NCBI RefSeq assembly: GCF_965198575.1
Contig: NZ_OZ240671.1
Coordinates: 1,860,001 to 1,924,000, forward strand
Direction of reading: 5' to 3'
DNA length: 64,000 nt
Source of the DNA: Lichenicola sp965198575
GTDB lineage: Bacteria > Pseudomonadota > Alphaproteobacteria > Acetobacterales > Acetobacteraceae
Shown here: in pieces, positions 42,517 to 51,599 of the stretch
How positions within the stretch are numbered: position 1 is the first letter of the stretch
Layout of the letters: every line of letters begins with the position of its first letter
Program-made: the position numbers and the translations under genes
The notes under the pieces: generated by a model
The model's database searches: none
Told to the model about the DNA's origin: nothing
The model's input: the letters and a program-made list of their open reading frames with translations, nothing else

Positions 42517-43683
42517 TTGAGCAGTACGACGACCCAGACCTGGCCCGCAGCCAAACAGGCACCGCCGCCGGCCCCCGGGGTACACCTCCCCTTCACCGCG
42601 CCACTGCTGGGTGGCGCGCGTGGGCGGCTGCGGGACCGCACGGTCGACTACATCCTGCCCAACCTGTCGGGTGGCCGCGGCGCCTACGTGGCGCTCTGGA
42701 GCATGGTGAGCGATTTCGCCAGCCCGACGCTGCACGACACGCTGCTGTCCCAGCGTCTGGCCGGGCTGCCCCTCCTGACGCCGAGCTCGGTGCGAGCCGC
42801 AGCGCGGGCGGTGGCATGCGAGGGCTATGCCGGCCGGGCCGCCGCCGCTGCCGGCGCCACGTCCAGAGCAGCGATCGACGCCGAGGCGCTCCGGCTCTGG
42901 GCGAGTTTCCTGATGGCGATGGTCCGCCGCGGCGAGGTCTCCGCGCTCGACCACCCGATCGTCCTGAACGAGGCGACCGGCGTCGTTCCCAGCCAGGTGG
43001 CCGACGGGTTCGCGGCTTTGGCGCACTCGCTGGGATGGGAGCCAGCACTGCTGTCGAGCGCGCTGGAACAACTCTCGACGGCCTTCGTGCCGATCGCGCC
43101 CGGAACCGCCGGCAAGACCGGCCCGGGCCGTGTGCACAAGCTGCTCGCCTTGCTCCGACGCTTGCACGACGCGCTGCTCGAGGAACAATCGCACCTGACG
43201 ATGCAGCCCCTGGCCGGTGTTGCCCGAATCCTCGGCCGCCTCGAGCAGTGCCTCGCACAGGGCGACCTGCTCCTCGCTGCGGCGACCGCGGCATGCTCGG
43301 ATCCGGCGGCCCTGGTCGACCGCTGGCGCAAGAACCCGGCTGCCGCACTTGCCCCGATGTCTGCCCTCGAGGCGGCCCTCGATGGATGGGATCGGATCTG
43401 CCTGCTCTGGCTGGACGCTCCGACGCTCTCCGCGCGTGTCGGAATGATCGGGGAACTCAGCCGGCTGGCCTCGATCGCCGGCCTCCCGGCATGTGCGAAG
43501 CCGGCGGCGCCCGGAGCCCCACAGCCGCCTGGACCGCCGGGGTCAGCAAGACCCGCCGGACCTGCAGCCTCGCCGGATCAAGCCAGTGCGACCACGGCGC
43601 TCGCGGACCCGCCATCCGTGCTGGTCGAGCGCAACGAACGTGTCCGGGCCGACGAACTGGCACTGGATGATGTCGATGCCTGA
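42517..43683 (+). CDS. Unassigned protein A1 of a three-gene cluster
   Basis: About 388 residues. I do not recognise a known family. No signal peptide or membrane helix is visible, so it is probably cytoplasmic. The opening half has GVHLPFTAPLLGG, ILPNLSGGRGAYVALW and SPTLHDTLL; the middle is helical with Leu/Ala heptads; near 288 is DGWDRICLLWLDA; the end has a Pro/Gly linker and the terminal motif VERNERVRADELAL. The same blocks occur in order in the gene at 45220, so the two are paralogues. The start is taken as TTG 42517, which has GGGAG 7 nt upstream; an ATG choice is not available after rsmB. The next gene overlaps the stop by 17 nt. Confidence 0.6.
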   Translation: MSSTTTQTWPAAKQAPPPAPGVHLPFTAPLLGGARGRLRDRTVDYILPNLSGGRGAYVALWSMVSDFASPTLHDTLLSQRLAGLPLLTPSSVRAAARAVACEGYAGRAAAAAGATSRAAIDAEALRLWASFLMAMVRRGEVSALDHPIVLNEATGVVPSQVADGFAALAHSLGWEPALLSSALEQLSTAFVPIAPGTAGKTGPGRVHKLLALLRRLHDALLEEQSHLTMQPLAGVARILGRLEQCLAQGDLLLAAATAACSDPAALVDRWRKNPAAALAPMSALEAALDGWDRICLLWLDAPTLSARVGMIGELSRLASIAGLPACAKPAAPGAPQPPGPPGSARPAGPAASPDQASATTALADPPSVLVERNERVRADELALDDVDA

Positions 43684-44983
43684 CGCGACCACGAAGCGCG
43701 ACGGCGGCCGAGATACGACACTGCGCACCCTTTCCGAGGAATTGCTGCGGGCAGACAACCCGAAGCTGCTGCAGATCACCCGCATGATCGACCTGCTTCC
43801 CGAGCGGGGTCAGGCAGACCTGCTGCTGGCACCGGTACGCGATCGCCTGTCCCGGCTCCGTCCGGTCCGCGCGATGACCACCAGCCGGTTGCTGTTCGTG
43901 CCATTCGATCCCGTGCTGGTCGCGGCCGGTCGCTGGAAGCCGGGCGAATTGGCGGTCCCGCGCTCGATCATCCGGCCGTTATCGGCGTTGATCCTGGAGA
44001 ACCTCGACAGGACCGTTTTCGCATCGTCTCCCGCTGCTTCGCTTCGCCTGGGCGAGCCCGACCGGGCTGCGGTGACACGGGTCGGCGCACCGCTCTGGGC
44101 TGCTTCCGCCCAGCTTCTGTCTGACCTGGTGCTGCCCGAAAGCTGGTCCACTCCGGCATGGCAGTCCCAGCACGGCCTGACCGCCGCCATGGCCAGGCAG
44201 CTGATCGCGGTCATCCGCCTGATCCTCGGGCGGGCGGTCGAGCTCCGGACGTTGCCTGCGCCGACGGACCCGCTCTACGAACATTTACTGACCGCGCTGC
44301 TCAGCGACGCAGCCCGCACCGGCCCCCTCGGATGGGGCATCATGCTCGCGCTGCTGATGGACGCCTCGGCACCCGACCGCGTGGCAGCAGCTGCCACCAC
44401 CCTCGCCCGCGGAAACCGGTTCGCGACGTCGCTGCATGCTGGGCTGGATGCCGCAGTGGCCGGAACGCTCGATCGGATGCAGACGCTGATCGACGAGCCG
44501 CCGACGCCGGCGGACCTGCTCGACCCGCATGGGCTCGATGTCAGGCTCGGGTTGATCGGCCGGGTCGAGGCGTTCGGACGGCTGCAGCATCGTCCGCCCG
44601 GCGAGCAGCGCCACGTCGCAGCGCTACGTCAGGCCCTGTCGAAGGCAAACCGGCTGGTGTTCGAGCAGACACTCGCCGCGCGACTGCCGGGCTCACGAAA
44701 GTGGGGTACAGATCTGCCTGTGCCGGAACCTTCGGGCCCTGTGGCGGCGCCGTTATGCACGCCGGCTGAAGTCGGCGTGCTCGAATCGGAGGCTCGCGCG
44801 CTGCGGCGGTTCTCGCTCGCGGCCGCGAAACTGGGCGATGGCGATCAGTATGACCGCCTGCTGCTGGAGGCTGCATCCCGCTATGCCGCCGCCGATGCTT
44901 CCCTGACCGACGCCGACCGGATGCGGCTGACGGAATTGCTGGTCGGGGCTGAGAAGACCATCCAGTTGTTCCGCCTGGCCTAG
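43667..44983 (+). CDS. Unassigned protein B, middle gene of the cluster
   Basis: About 438 residues, family unknown to me. It appears all-helical, with a region AMTTSRLLFVPFDPVLVAAGRWKPGELAVPRS (core quoted: RLLFVPFDPVLV) between residues 66 and 90 and a stretch ERGQADLLLAPVRDRLSRLRP just before it. No export signal, no membrane span and no nucleotide-binding loop are seen. Starts at 43667, 43670 and 43676 are all possible; all overlap the preceding gene, so coupled translation with A1 is likely. A 236-nt gap to the next gene then breaks the tight spacing. It has no resemblance to A1 or A2. Confidence 0.6.
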   Translation: MMSMPDATTKRDGGRDTTLRTLSEELLRADNPKLLQITRMIDLLPERGQADLLLAPVRDRLSRLRPVRAMTTSRLLFVPFDPVLVAAGRWKPGELAVPRSIIRPLSALILENLDRTVFASSPAASLRLGEPDRAAVTRVGAPLWAASAQLLSDLVLPESWSTPAWQSQHGLTAAMARQLIAVIRLILGRAVELRTLPAPTDPLYEHLLTALLSDAARTGPLGWGIMLALLMDASAPDRVAAAATTLARGNRFATSLHAGLDAAVAGTLDRMQTLIDEPPTPADLLDPHGLDVRLGLIGRVEAFGRLQHRPPGEQRHVAALRQALSKANRLVFEQTLAARLPGSRKWGTDLPVPEPSGPVAAPLCTPAEVGVLESEARALRRFSLAAAKLGDGDQYDRLLLEAASRYAAADASLTDADRMRLTELLVGAEKTIQLFRLA

Positions 44984-45219
44984 GTCCGACATCGTGATCA
45001 CGAAGCGTCTTCACGTTTCGTTCATCTCACCTGTGCAATCGTGCGGGATCGAATGACCGGCAGACGACACGGCAGCAACGCCTTCCCGCACCGGCCTGAA
45101 CCATCGGCACCAGGTGACATGCTTTGGCAGCTTTCCAGTCGATGCTCGCAATGGAACGGTCTTCGGGTGGGGCCGCCTTCCGCGGACGAGTTGCAGCGCT
45201 CGGGATCCCGGGCCACGGC

Positions 45220-46443
45220 ATGTCCACGCCCCGGCTCGCCGATGCGCCGCCGGTCGTCAGCCGGACGGCCTGGAGCATCGGCGCAATGCCGCAGCGACGC
45301 GCCGATCACGGGGTCGATCTGGGCGTCCATCTTCCGTTCATCGCGCCGACGCTATGCGGCGTCCGGGTCAGGTCCAACCGGGGTGAGCTCGAGTTCATCC
45401 TGCCGAACCCCTCCGGCGGCCGCGGCGTGTACGTGGCAGCCTGGGGCGTCGTCAGTGGCTTCGCGGATCCGACACTGCACGACACGCTGCTCGTCGGGCG
45501 GCTCTCGGGTCGGGATGCGATCGGCCCCGCCGACGTCAGGCAGGCTGCCTGTGAAGTCGCCCTCGCAGGCCATGCCGGACATGCAGCCGGCGAGGCGGCG
45601 CAGCTGTCGCTCGAGGCGCTGACCAAGGCATCGTTGCGCCTGCGGGCGCATTTCCTGCGCACCCTGATCCGCCTCGCCGGCTTCCAGCGGGCGGAGGACG
45701 AAGCGAGCTGCCTGACCGCCACCGGTTTCAACAGGCTGGCCGCTCGCCTGGGCTGGCACGGACCGCAACTGGCTGACGCCATCGAGCAGCTCTCGGTGCA
45801 GCTTGCTTCGGTGGTTGCCGGGCCTGGTCGAACCACACCCGGTGGAAGCGCGGCCGCAGGCAGTCCGCACGATACTTCAGCTGCTGATCGGTTGGAGTTC
45901 CGCCCCTCCCTCGCCACCGGCCGGTGGGGCAAGCTGCTCGCACTTGTCCAGCAACTCCGGCTCTCTCTTGCGGAGGAGCAGTTCTCCCGCAGCGGCCCGG
46001 ACAGCATGACGCTGGGCCGGATCATCGTCGCCACCGACCGCTGCATCCGCCTCGCCCGGGACCTGCTTCCGGAGATCGACGCGCTGCTGATCGACCCGAG
46101 GCCGGCGCTCGAGGCCTGGCGTGACGGGGTCGCCCATGGCGTGCCGGCCTGGCTCGATGGCCTGGAGAGCGTGTTCGATGGCTGGGATCGGATCTGCCTC
46201 GTGTGGTTCGACGCCCGGACCCCACGGGCCAGGCGCTCCCTGATTCCAGAGATCGCGACGCTCGCAGGCGCGACCGGTGCCGGCGAGGGATGGTCGCCGC
46301 CGGGCAAGCCGGGGGCGGGCCGCCAGATGCCGGGGGAGGCCGGGCAACAACCATGGTCCGACGAGCTCGGCCAGATGGTGACGCGCAACGAGCGCATCCG
46401 GATGCGCGAAATCACACTGGAGATCGAGACCGCCTGGCCTTGA
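45220..46443 (+). CDS. Unassigned protein A2, paralogue of A1
   Basis: About 407 residues. Block by block it repeats A1: LGVHLPFIAPTLCGVR, FILPNPSGGRGVYVAAW, DPTLHDTLL, the Leu/Ala helices, FDGWDRICLVWFDAR near 319, and VTRNERIRMREITLEIE at the C-terminus. Over the DGWDRIC block even the DNA is nearly identical to that of A1, pointing to duplication or gene conversion rather than old divergence alone. No signal peptide or membrane helix. ATG 45220 is my choice; the frame also has ATG 45142 and 45151 and a TTG at 45124, and none has a strong ribosome site. yggS follows after 2-32 nt. Confidence 0.58.
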   Translation: MSTPRLADAPPVVSRTAWSIGAMPQRRADHGVDLGVHLPFIAPTLCGVRVRSNRGELEFILPNPSGGRGVYVAAWGVVSGFADPTLHDTLLVGRLSGRDAIGPADVRQAACEVALAGHAGHAAGEAAQLSLEALTKASLRLRAHFLRTLIRLAGFQRAEDEASCLTATGFNRLAARLGWHGPQLADAIEQLSVQLASVVAGPGRTTPGGSAAAGSPHDTSAADRLEFRPSLATGRWGKLLALVQQLRLSLAEEQFSRSGPDSMTLGRIIVATDRCIRLARDLLPEIDALLIDPRPALEAWRDGVAHGVPAWLDGLESVFDGWDRICLVWFDARTPRARRSLIPEIATLAGATGAGEGWSPPGKPGAGRQMPGEAGQQPWSDELGQMVTRNERIRMREITLEIETAWP

Positions 46444-46445
46444 CC

Positions 46446-47252
46446 ATGACGCCGTGGCAGGGGACCTTGCGTTCGATGACTCCACCCGACGCGGACGCCG
46501 ACACAGGTGACCTGCAACTGCCCGATGACCGGATCGGTGCAGCATTGCAACGGATCCGCCGGAGGATCGAGACCGCCGCATCGGAGGCAGGACGCGATCC
46601 CGCCGAGGTGACCCTGGTTGCGGTATCCAAGACGCATCCCGCCAGCGCCATCGCTGCAGCCGTCGGCGCCGGGCAGATCGTGTTCGGCGAGAACCGTGTG
46701 CAGGAAGCCCAGGCCAAGTTCCCGCAGCTGCGTGCCGCACGCATGGAAGCGGGTGCGCCTGGCCCGGTGCTGCACCTGATCGGTCCGTTGCAGACCAACA
46801 AGGCGCTCGAGGCGGTCCGGCTGGCGGATGTGATCGAGACGCTCGACCGTCCGCGCCTGGCCGATGCGATCGACCAGGCTGCGCAGAAGGCCGGCCGCCT
46901 GCCCGACCTCCTGGTCCAGGTGAATATCGGCAGCGAGCCACAGAAAGCCGGGATCGCCCTCGAGGATGCCGACCGGTTCATCGAGACGTGCCGGCAACGG
47001 TTCGGCAGCGTCCTGACCGGCCTGATGGCGATCCCGCCCGCGGACGTCGACCCGCAGCCATTCTTCCACCGGCTGGCGGCGATGGCGGCAGCGCACGGCC
47101 TGGCCGGGATCTCGATGGGCATGTCCGGTGATTTCGAACAGGCGATCGCCTGCGGGGCTACCTCGGTGCGGATCGGCACGGCAATCTTCGGCGGCAGGCC
47201 GGCACCGGTCGCCCCCGATGCCGGGACTTTGCTTGCATCCGCCTCGGACTAG
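46446..47252 (+). CDS. YggS-family PLP homeostasis protein
   Basis: About 268 residues (258 if ATG 46476 is used, which has an AGGGGA site upstream). The fold-III alanine-racemase-like barrel binds PLP at the Lys in LVAVSKTHPAS. Other family landmarks are VFGENRVQEAQAK, HLIGPLQTNKA, GLMAIPP and the SMGMSGDFEQAIACGATSVRIGTAIFG region. YggS proteins maintain free PLP levels and have no known catalytic reaction. It starts 2 nt after the A2 stop and probably shares its transcript. Confidence 0.88.
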   Translation: MTPWQGTLRSMTPPDADADTGDLQLPDDRIGAALQRIRRRIETAASEAGRDPAEVTLVAVSKTHPASAIAAAVGAGQIVFGENRVQEAQAKFPQLRAARMEAGAPGPVLHLIGPLQTNKALEAVRLADVIETLDRPRLADAIDQAAQKAGRLPDLLVQVNIGSEPQKAGIALEDADRFIETCRQRFGSVLTGLMAIPPADVDPQPFFHRLAAMAAAHGLAGISMGMSGDFEQAIACGATSVRIGTAIFGGRPAPVAPDAGTLLASASD

Positions 47253-47312
47253 GTCGTATGGGGCTGCATCGGGCGCCTGATCGAACGCGCCCATCCTCCG
47301 GAGCATGGCTGG

Positions 47313-49286
47313 ATGAGTGATGTCGCCGGGGTCTCTGGCGCAACCCCGTCCAGCCGGTTTGCTGGCGACCAGAGCCAGTCGACGGAGCCGGCACCTGGCA
47401 GTGGCCACGGCCTGGTCCGCAACCGTGGTGTCACCGTGGCCTCGCTGCTGGCGGTGCTCGGCGTCGTCTATGGCGACATCGGCACCAGCCCGCTCTACGC
47501 GCTGAAATCCACGCTCGAGATCGTCAGCCCGAACGCCCACGCCGTCTCGCGCTGGGAGGTGCTCGGCATCGAGAGCCTGATCTTCTGGGCGCTGATCCTG
47601 GTCGTCACCGTCAAGTACGTGATGCTGATCATGCGCGCCGACAACAACGGCGAGGGTGGCATCCTGGCGTTGATGGCGCTGGCGCAGCGGGTCGCGACCG
47701 GCCAGCGTCTGCGGCAGATCCTCGGCTTCGTCGGCGTCATCGGCGCTTGCCTGTTCTTTGGCGACGGCACCATCACGCCCGCCATTTCGGTGCTGTCCGC
47801 GGTCGAGGGCCTCGAGGTCAGCCTGCCCAGCGCCGCCGAGGTCGTGCTGCCGATCTCCGTCGTGGTGATCGTGGTGCTGTTCAGCGTGCAGTGGCGCGGC
47901 TCCGGCGGCGTCGGACGCGTGTTCGGTCCGATCATGCTGCTCTGGTTCATCAGCATCGGCATTTTCGGCGGGATCGAGGTCGCGCGTTACCCCTTCGTAC
48001 TGGAGGCGTTGCTGCCCCACCACGCGGCGATCTTCATCTGGAATCACGGCTGGATGGCGTTCGTCGCCCTCGGGGCGGTGGTGCTGGCGGTGACCGGGGC
48101 GGAAGCGCTCTACGCCGACATGGGCCATTTCGGGCGCAAGCCGATCCGGGCGGCCTGGCTCGCCCTGGTGCTGCCGGCGTTGGCGCTCAACTACCTCGGC
48201 CAGGGCGCGCTCATCATCGAGCACCCGGACGCCATGGTGAACCCGTTCTTCCTGCTGTGCCCGTCCTGGATCCGGCTGCCGATGGTGATCCTGGCGACCA
48301 TGGCGACCGTGATCGCCAGCCAGGCGATGATCACCGGCGCCTACTCGATGGCCCGGCAGATGGTGCAGCTCGGCTACTTCCCCCGCATGCGTGTGCTGCA
48401 CACCAACGCCGACGAGGAAGGCCAGATCTACGTGCCGCAGGTGAACTGGGCGCTGCTGGTCGGCGTGCTGCTGCTGGTCCTGGCGTTCCGCTCGTCAAGC
48501 GCGCTTGCCTCGGCGTATGGCATCGCGGTGACCGGCACCTTCATGTGCACCTGCGTGCTGGCCGCCGTGGTGTTCCGCCGCGTGTATCACTGGTCGCGGT
48601 TTGCGGCCCTCGGCACGTTCGGCGGGTTCTTCCTGATGGACGCCGTGTTCTTTGCCGCCAACGCGCTGAAGATCCCGCAGGGTGGCTGGGTGCCGCTGCT
48701 GCTCGGCACCGTGCTCGCCACCCTGATGACCACCTGGAAGACCGGCCGCGGGCTGATCCTGCAGCGCTGGAAGCAGGACAGCCTGCCGCTCGCCTCGTTC
48801 CTGGCCCGGCTGCCGCAATCCCGCACCCTGCGCGTGCCGGGGATCGCGATCTTCCTGACCGCCAATGCCGACTTCGTGCCGGCCTCGCTGCTGCACAACC
48901 TGAAGCATAACAAGGTGCTGCACGAGCGCATCCTGTTCGTCACGGCGCAGAACCTGGACCAGCCGGAAGCCGATGTCGGCGGCCGCATGATGGTCGAGGA
49001 GATGGCGCCGGGCATCCACCGGGTGACGCTCCGCTACGGCTTCATGGAGAGCCCGAACCTGCCTCGCGCGCTGGAAGAGCTGCGCGTGCACGGCGTGGCG
49101 TTCGACCCGATGCAGGCCTCCTATTTCGTCAATCGCGAGGTGCTGGTGCGCGCGGCGATCCCGAAGATGCCGTTGTGGCGCATGTCGCTGTTCCTGGTGA
49201 TGGCACGCAACGCGGTGCCGGCGATCGAATTCTTCCGCATTCCGTCCGACCGCGTGGTGGAGCTCGGCGTCCGCGTTGCTATCTGA
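47313..49286 (+). CDS. kup: Low-affinity potassium uptake protein Kup
   Basis: 657 residues, the expected length for KUP/HAK/KT transporters. About twelve hydrophobic helices follow a 40-residue polar leader; the motif GVVYGDIGTSPLYALK is the family signature near residues 50-65, with MRADNNGEGGILALMAL at about 107-123 and GDGTITPAISVLSAVEGL at 150-167. A C-terminal cytoplasmic domain ends in SDRVVELGVRVAI. It is a proton-coupled K+ importer of the inner membrane. ATG 47313 lies 60 nt after yggS. No regulatory element is visible. Confidence 0.95.
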   Translation: MSDVAGVSGATPSSRFAGDQSQSTEPAPGSGHGLVRNRGVTVASLLAVLGVVYGDIGTSPLYALKSTLEIVSPNAHAVSRWEVLGIESLIFWALILVVTVKYVMLIMRADNNGEGGILALMALAQRVATGQRLRQILGFVGVIGACLFFGDGTITPAISVLSAVEGLEVSLPSAAEVVLPISVVVIVVLFSVQWRGSGGVGRVFGPIMLLWFISIGIFGGIEVARYPFVLEALLPHHAAIFIWNHGWMAFVALGAVVLAVTGAEALYADMGHFGRKPIRAAWLALVLPALALNYLGQGALIIEHPDAMVNPFFLLCPSWIRLPMVILATMATVIASQAMITGAYSMARQMVQLGYFPRMRVLHTNADEEGQIYVPQVNWALLVGVLLLVLAFRSSSALASAYGIAVTGTFMCTCVLAAVVFRRVYHWSRFAALGTFGGFFLMDAVFFAANALKIPQGGWVPLLLGTVLATLMTTWKTGRGLILQRWKQDSLPLASFLARLPQSRTLRVPGIAIFLTANADFVPASLLHNLKHNKVLHERILFVTAQNLDQPEADVGGRMMVEEMAPGIHRVTLRYGFMESPNLPRALEELRVHGVAFDPMQASYFVNREVLVRAAIPKMPLWRMSLFLVMARNAVPAIEFFRIPSDRVVELGVRVAI

Positions 49287-49309
49287 GCAAGGGGGGCCAT
49301 CTGTCGTCG

Positions 49310-50473
49310 ATGGGTCTCGCCCTCTACGTGCACTGGCCGTTCTGTCTGGCCAAATGCCCTTATTGCGATTTCAACAGCCATGTCCGGGACGAGATTCCGC
49401 AGGCCCGGTTCGCGCGCGCGCTCCGCACCGAGCTCGCCACCGAGGCCGCCCGGCTGGGGCCACGGCCTTTGGCGTCGATCTTTTTCGGCGGCGGCACTCC
49501 GAGCCTGATGGAGCCGGCCACCGTCGCCGCCCTGATCGACGACGCCTGCCGTCTGTTCCCGCCGATGCCGGACCTCGAGATCACCCTGGAGGCCAACCCG
49601 ACCAGCGTCGAGCTCGGTCGGTTGCGGGGGTTCCGCGACGCCGGCGTGAACCGCGTGTCGCTGGGGGTGCAGAGCCTGGACGCCGACGCGCTGCACATGC
49701 TGGGCCGCGAACATTCCGCGCCTCAGGCGGTGGCGGCGCTGGAAATCGCACGGGCGATCTTTCCGCGGATCTCGTTCGACCTGATCTATGCCCGACCTGG
49801 CCAATCCGTTGCTGCCTGGCGCGCCGAGCTCGACCAGGCCCTGACGCTCGCCTCTGACCATCTCTCGCTCTACCAACTCACCATCGAGCCAGGCACGAAG
49901 TTCGAGGCGCTTCACCGCCAGGGCCTGATCGCGATGCCCGACCAGGAGCTTGGCGCGGCACTCTACGAGGAGACCGCCGACGTCGCCGCGCGGCATGGGC
50001 TGCTGGCCTACGAGGTCTCGAACTACGCCAGGCCGGGATCCGAGAGCCGGCACAACCTGGCGTACTGGCGCTACAGCGACTACGCCGGGATCGGACCGGG
50101 CGCGCATGGTCGCATCACGCTTCCGGACGCCGACCAGGACGGTCCGGCAATCTACGCGACCCGCCGGCATCGTGCGCCCGAGCCGTGGGCAGATCGGGTC
50201 GAGCGGCTGGGGCATGGCCTCACCGACGAGACCCGGCTGGTAGCGCCAGAGCCTGCTCGCGAGATGCTGCTGATGGGCCTCAGGCTGTCGGAGGGCATCG
50301 ACGCGGCACGGTTCGCCGCCCGTACCGGCACCGCACTCCAGGATGCGGTCGAGCCGGCGATCCTCGAGGCGGCGATCGAGGAGGACTACCTGCGCTGGGA
50401 TGGTGGTTCCCTGATCGCCACCTCGGCCGGACGCCTGCGGCTGGAGGCGCTGCTCGGCGCGCTGGTGCGGTAG
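49310..50473 (+). CDS. hemW: Heme chaperone/radical SAM protein HemW
   Basis: About 387 residues. The radical SAM CxxxCxxC cluster is in PFCLAKCPYC (Cys12, Cys16, Cys19), followed by FFGGGTPSL, EANPTSVELGRL, GVNRVSLGVQS and YARPGQSVAAWRAEL, all conserved in HemN/HemW proteins. HemW differs from coproporphyrinogen dehydrogenase HemN in lacking the extended N-terminus and the CxxxCxxCxC fourth Cys; here the fourth position is Phe, so HemW is favoured. It inserts or shuttles heme. The frame is open further upstream inside kup, so ATG 49310 is taken, with a G-rich stretch 14 nt before it. Confidence 0.88.
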   Translation: MGLALYVHWPFCLAKCPYCDFNSHVRDEIPQARFARALRTELATEAARLGPRPLASIFFGGGTPSLMEPATVAALIDDACRLFPPMPDLEITLEANPTSVELGRLRGFRDAGVNRVSLGVQSLDADALHMLGREHSAPQAVAALEIARAIFPRISFDLIYARPGQSVAAWRAELDQALTLASDHLSLYQLTIEPGTKFEALHRQGLIAMPDQELGAALYEETADVAARHGLLAYEVSNYARPGSESRHNLAYWRYSDYAGIGPGAHGRITLPDADQDGPAIYATRRHRAPEPWADRVERLGHGLTDETRLVAPEPAREMLLMGLRLSEGIDAARFAARTGTALQDAVEPAILEAAIEEDYLRWDGGSLIATSAGRLRLEALLGALVR

Positions 50474-50482
50474 GCGGCCCGG

Positions 50483-51586
50483 ATGCGGCTGGCGATCCAG
50501 AGGCTCGCATGCGTCCTCGCCTTGCTCCTGCTGACCGGACAGGCAGCGCGTGCCGAAGCGCCGTTCTACGTCATCGAGGATAACGATTTCCTCGGCCCGG
50601 GCGGCTCCGACATCCAGTCGACGCTGCCGCTGCTGGCGAACCCTGCGGTCACCCTGCTCGGCCTGACGGTCGTGACGGGCGATGGCTGGGAGAATGCCGA
50701 GGCCGCCAACATCCTCCGCTTCCTCGAGATCGCCGGGCGCACCGACGTGCCGGTGGCCGAAGGTGCCGTATATCCGCTGGTGAACACGGTTGCCCGCATG
50801 CGCGAGTGGGAGCGCCGCTTCGGGACGATCCCCTGGAAGGGCGCCTGGGGCGGCACCGGTTCCATCGACGCCGCGCCCGCGACCGAGCCGCCGATCGGCC
50901 CGCTGCCGGCAGGCGCGCCGCGCACCCACGCCATTGCCGAGCCGGCCGCGCTGTTCCTGATCCGCCAGGTGCACCTGCATCCGCATCAGGTGACGATCGT
51001 CGAGGCCGGCCCGATGACCAACCTGGCCCTCGCGATCCGGCTCGATCCGACGTTTACTGCCACCGCCAAGCAGCTCGTTTTCATGGGCGGGCTGATCGAC
51101 ACCAACATGGCGGCGGTGACCGGCAACGCCAATTTCGCGTCCGATTTCAACATCCTGTTCGATCCGGAGGCGGCGCATATCGTGCTCACCGCCGATTGGC
51201 CCAGGATCGTCTCGCTCGGCAACGTCTCCGGCAGCGTGATGATGACGCCCGCGCTGATGGACCGCATCGCTGCGGTCCGGACGCCCGTCACGGAGTACCT
51301 CGAGCGATATTTCGCATCGTTGCCGCTGTGGGACGAGATGGCGACCGCCGTTGCCGTGAATCCCGCCCTGGTCACCCGATCGGTCGATGCCTACATGGAT
51401 GTCGACCTGACCGACGGCATGGATTACGGCCACGCCCACGTCTGGCCCGAGGCCTTGGCGCCGAAGGATCGGGGCATGCGCCGCGTCACCATCGTGCAGG
51501 CGATCGACACCAGCCGGTTCCTCGACGGGTTTGTCCGGGACGCGCAATCCACCCGGGCCGGCCCTGCAGCCGGTCCGCATCATTGA
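50483..51586 (+). CDS. Exported nucleoside hydrolase (IUNH-like)
   Basis: 367 residues. A Sec signal (LACVLALLLLTGQAARAEA, cleaved near residue 24) is followed by a nucleoside hydrolase fold: PFYVIEDNDFLGPGGSD in the position of the family calcium-binding DTDxGxDD motif, VTIVEAGPMTNLALAI, NFASDFNILFDPEAAHIVL and PLWDEMATAVAVNP. The acidic cluster is retained as Asp33, Asp35 and Asp43, but spacing and surrounding residues differ from the consensus. Such enzymes split nucleosides into base and ribose; export suggests scavenging in the periplasm. ATG 50483 is 9 nt after hemW. Confidence 0.82.
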   Translation: MRLAIQRLACVLALLLLTGQAARAEAPFYVIEDNDFLGPGGSDIQSTLPLLANPAVTLLGLTVVTGDGWENAEAANILRFLEIAGRTDVPVAEGAVYPLVNTVARMREWERRFGTIPWKGAWGGTGSIDAAPATEPPIGPLPAGAPRTHAIAEPAALFLIRQVHLHPHQVTIVEAGPMTNLALAIRLDPTFTATAKQLVFMGGLIDTNMAAVTGNANFASDFNILFDPEAAHIVLTADWPRIVSLGNVSGSVMMTPALMDRIAAVRTPVTEYLERYFASLPLWDEMATAVAVNPALVTRSVDAYMDVDLTDGMDYGHAHVWPEALAPKDRGMRRVTIVQAIDTSRFLDGFVRDAQSTRAGPAAGPHH

Positions 51587-51599
51587 GGAACCGCCCCGC

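Noticed and set aside
42517..46443. Toxin-antitoxin, CBASS or restriction system
   Set aside because: No nuclease, helicase, cyclase, methylase or transmembrane effector motif was found in the three proteins.
49175..49309. N-terminal extension of HemW inside kup
   Set aside because: The extra 45 residues lie within kup and have no match to HemW; the family starts at the MGLALYVHWPFC region.
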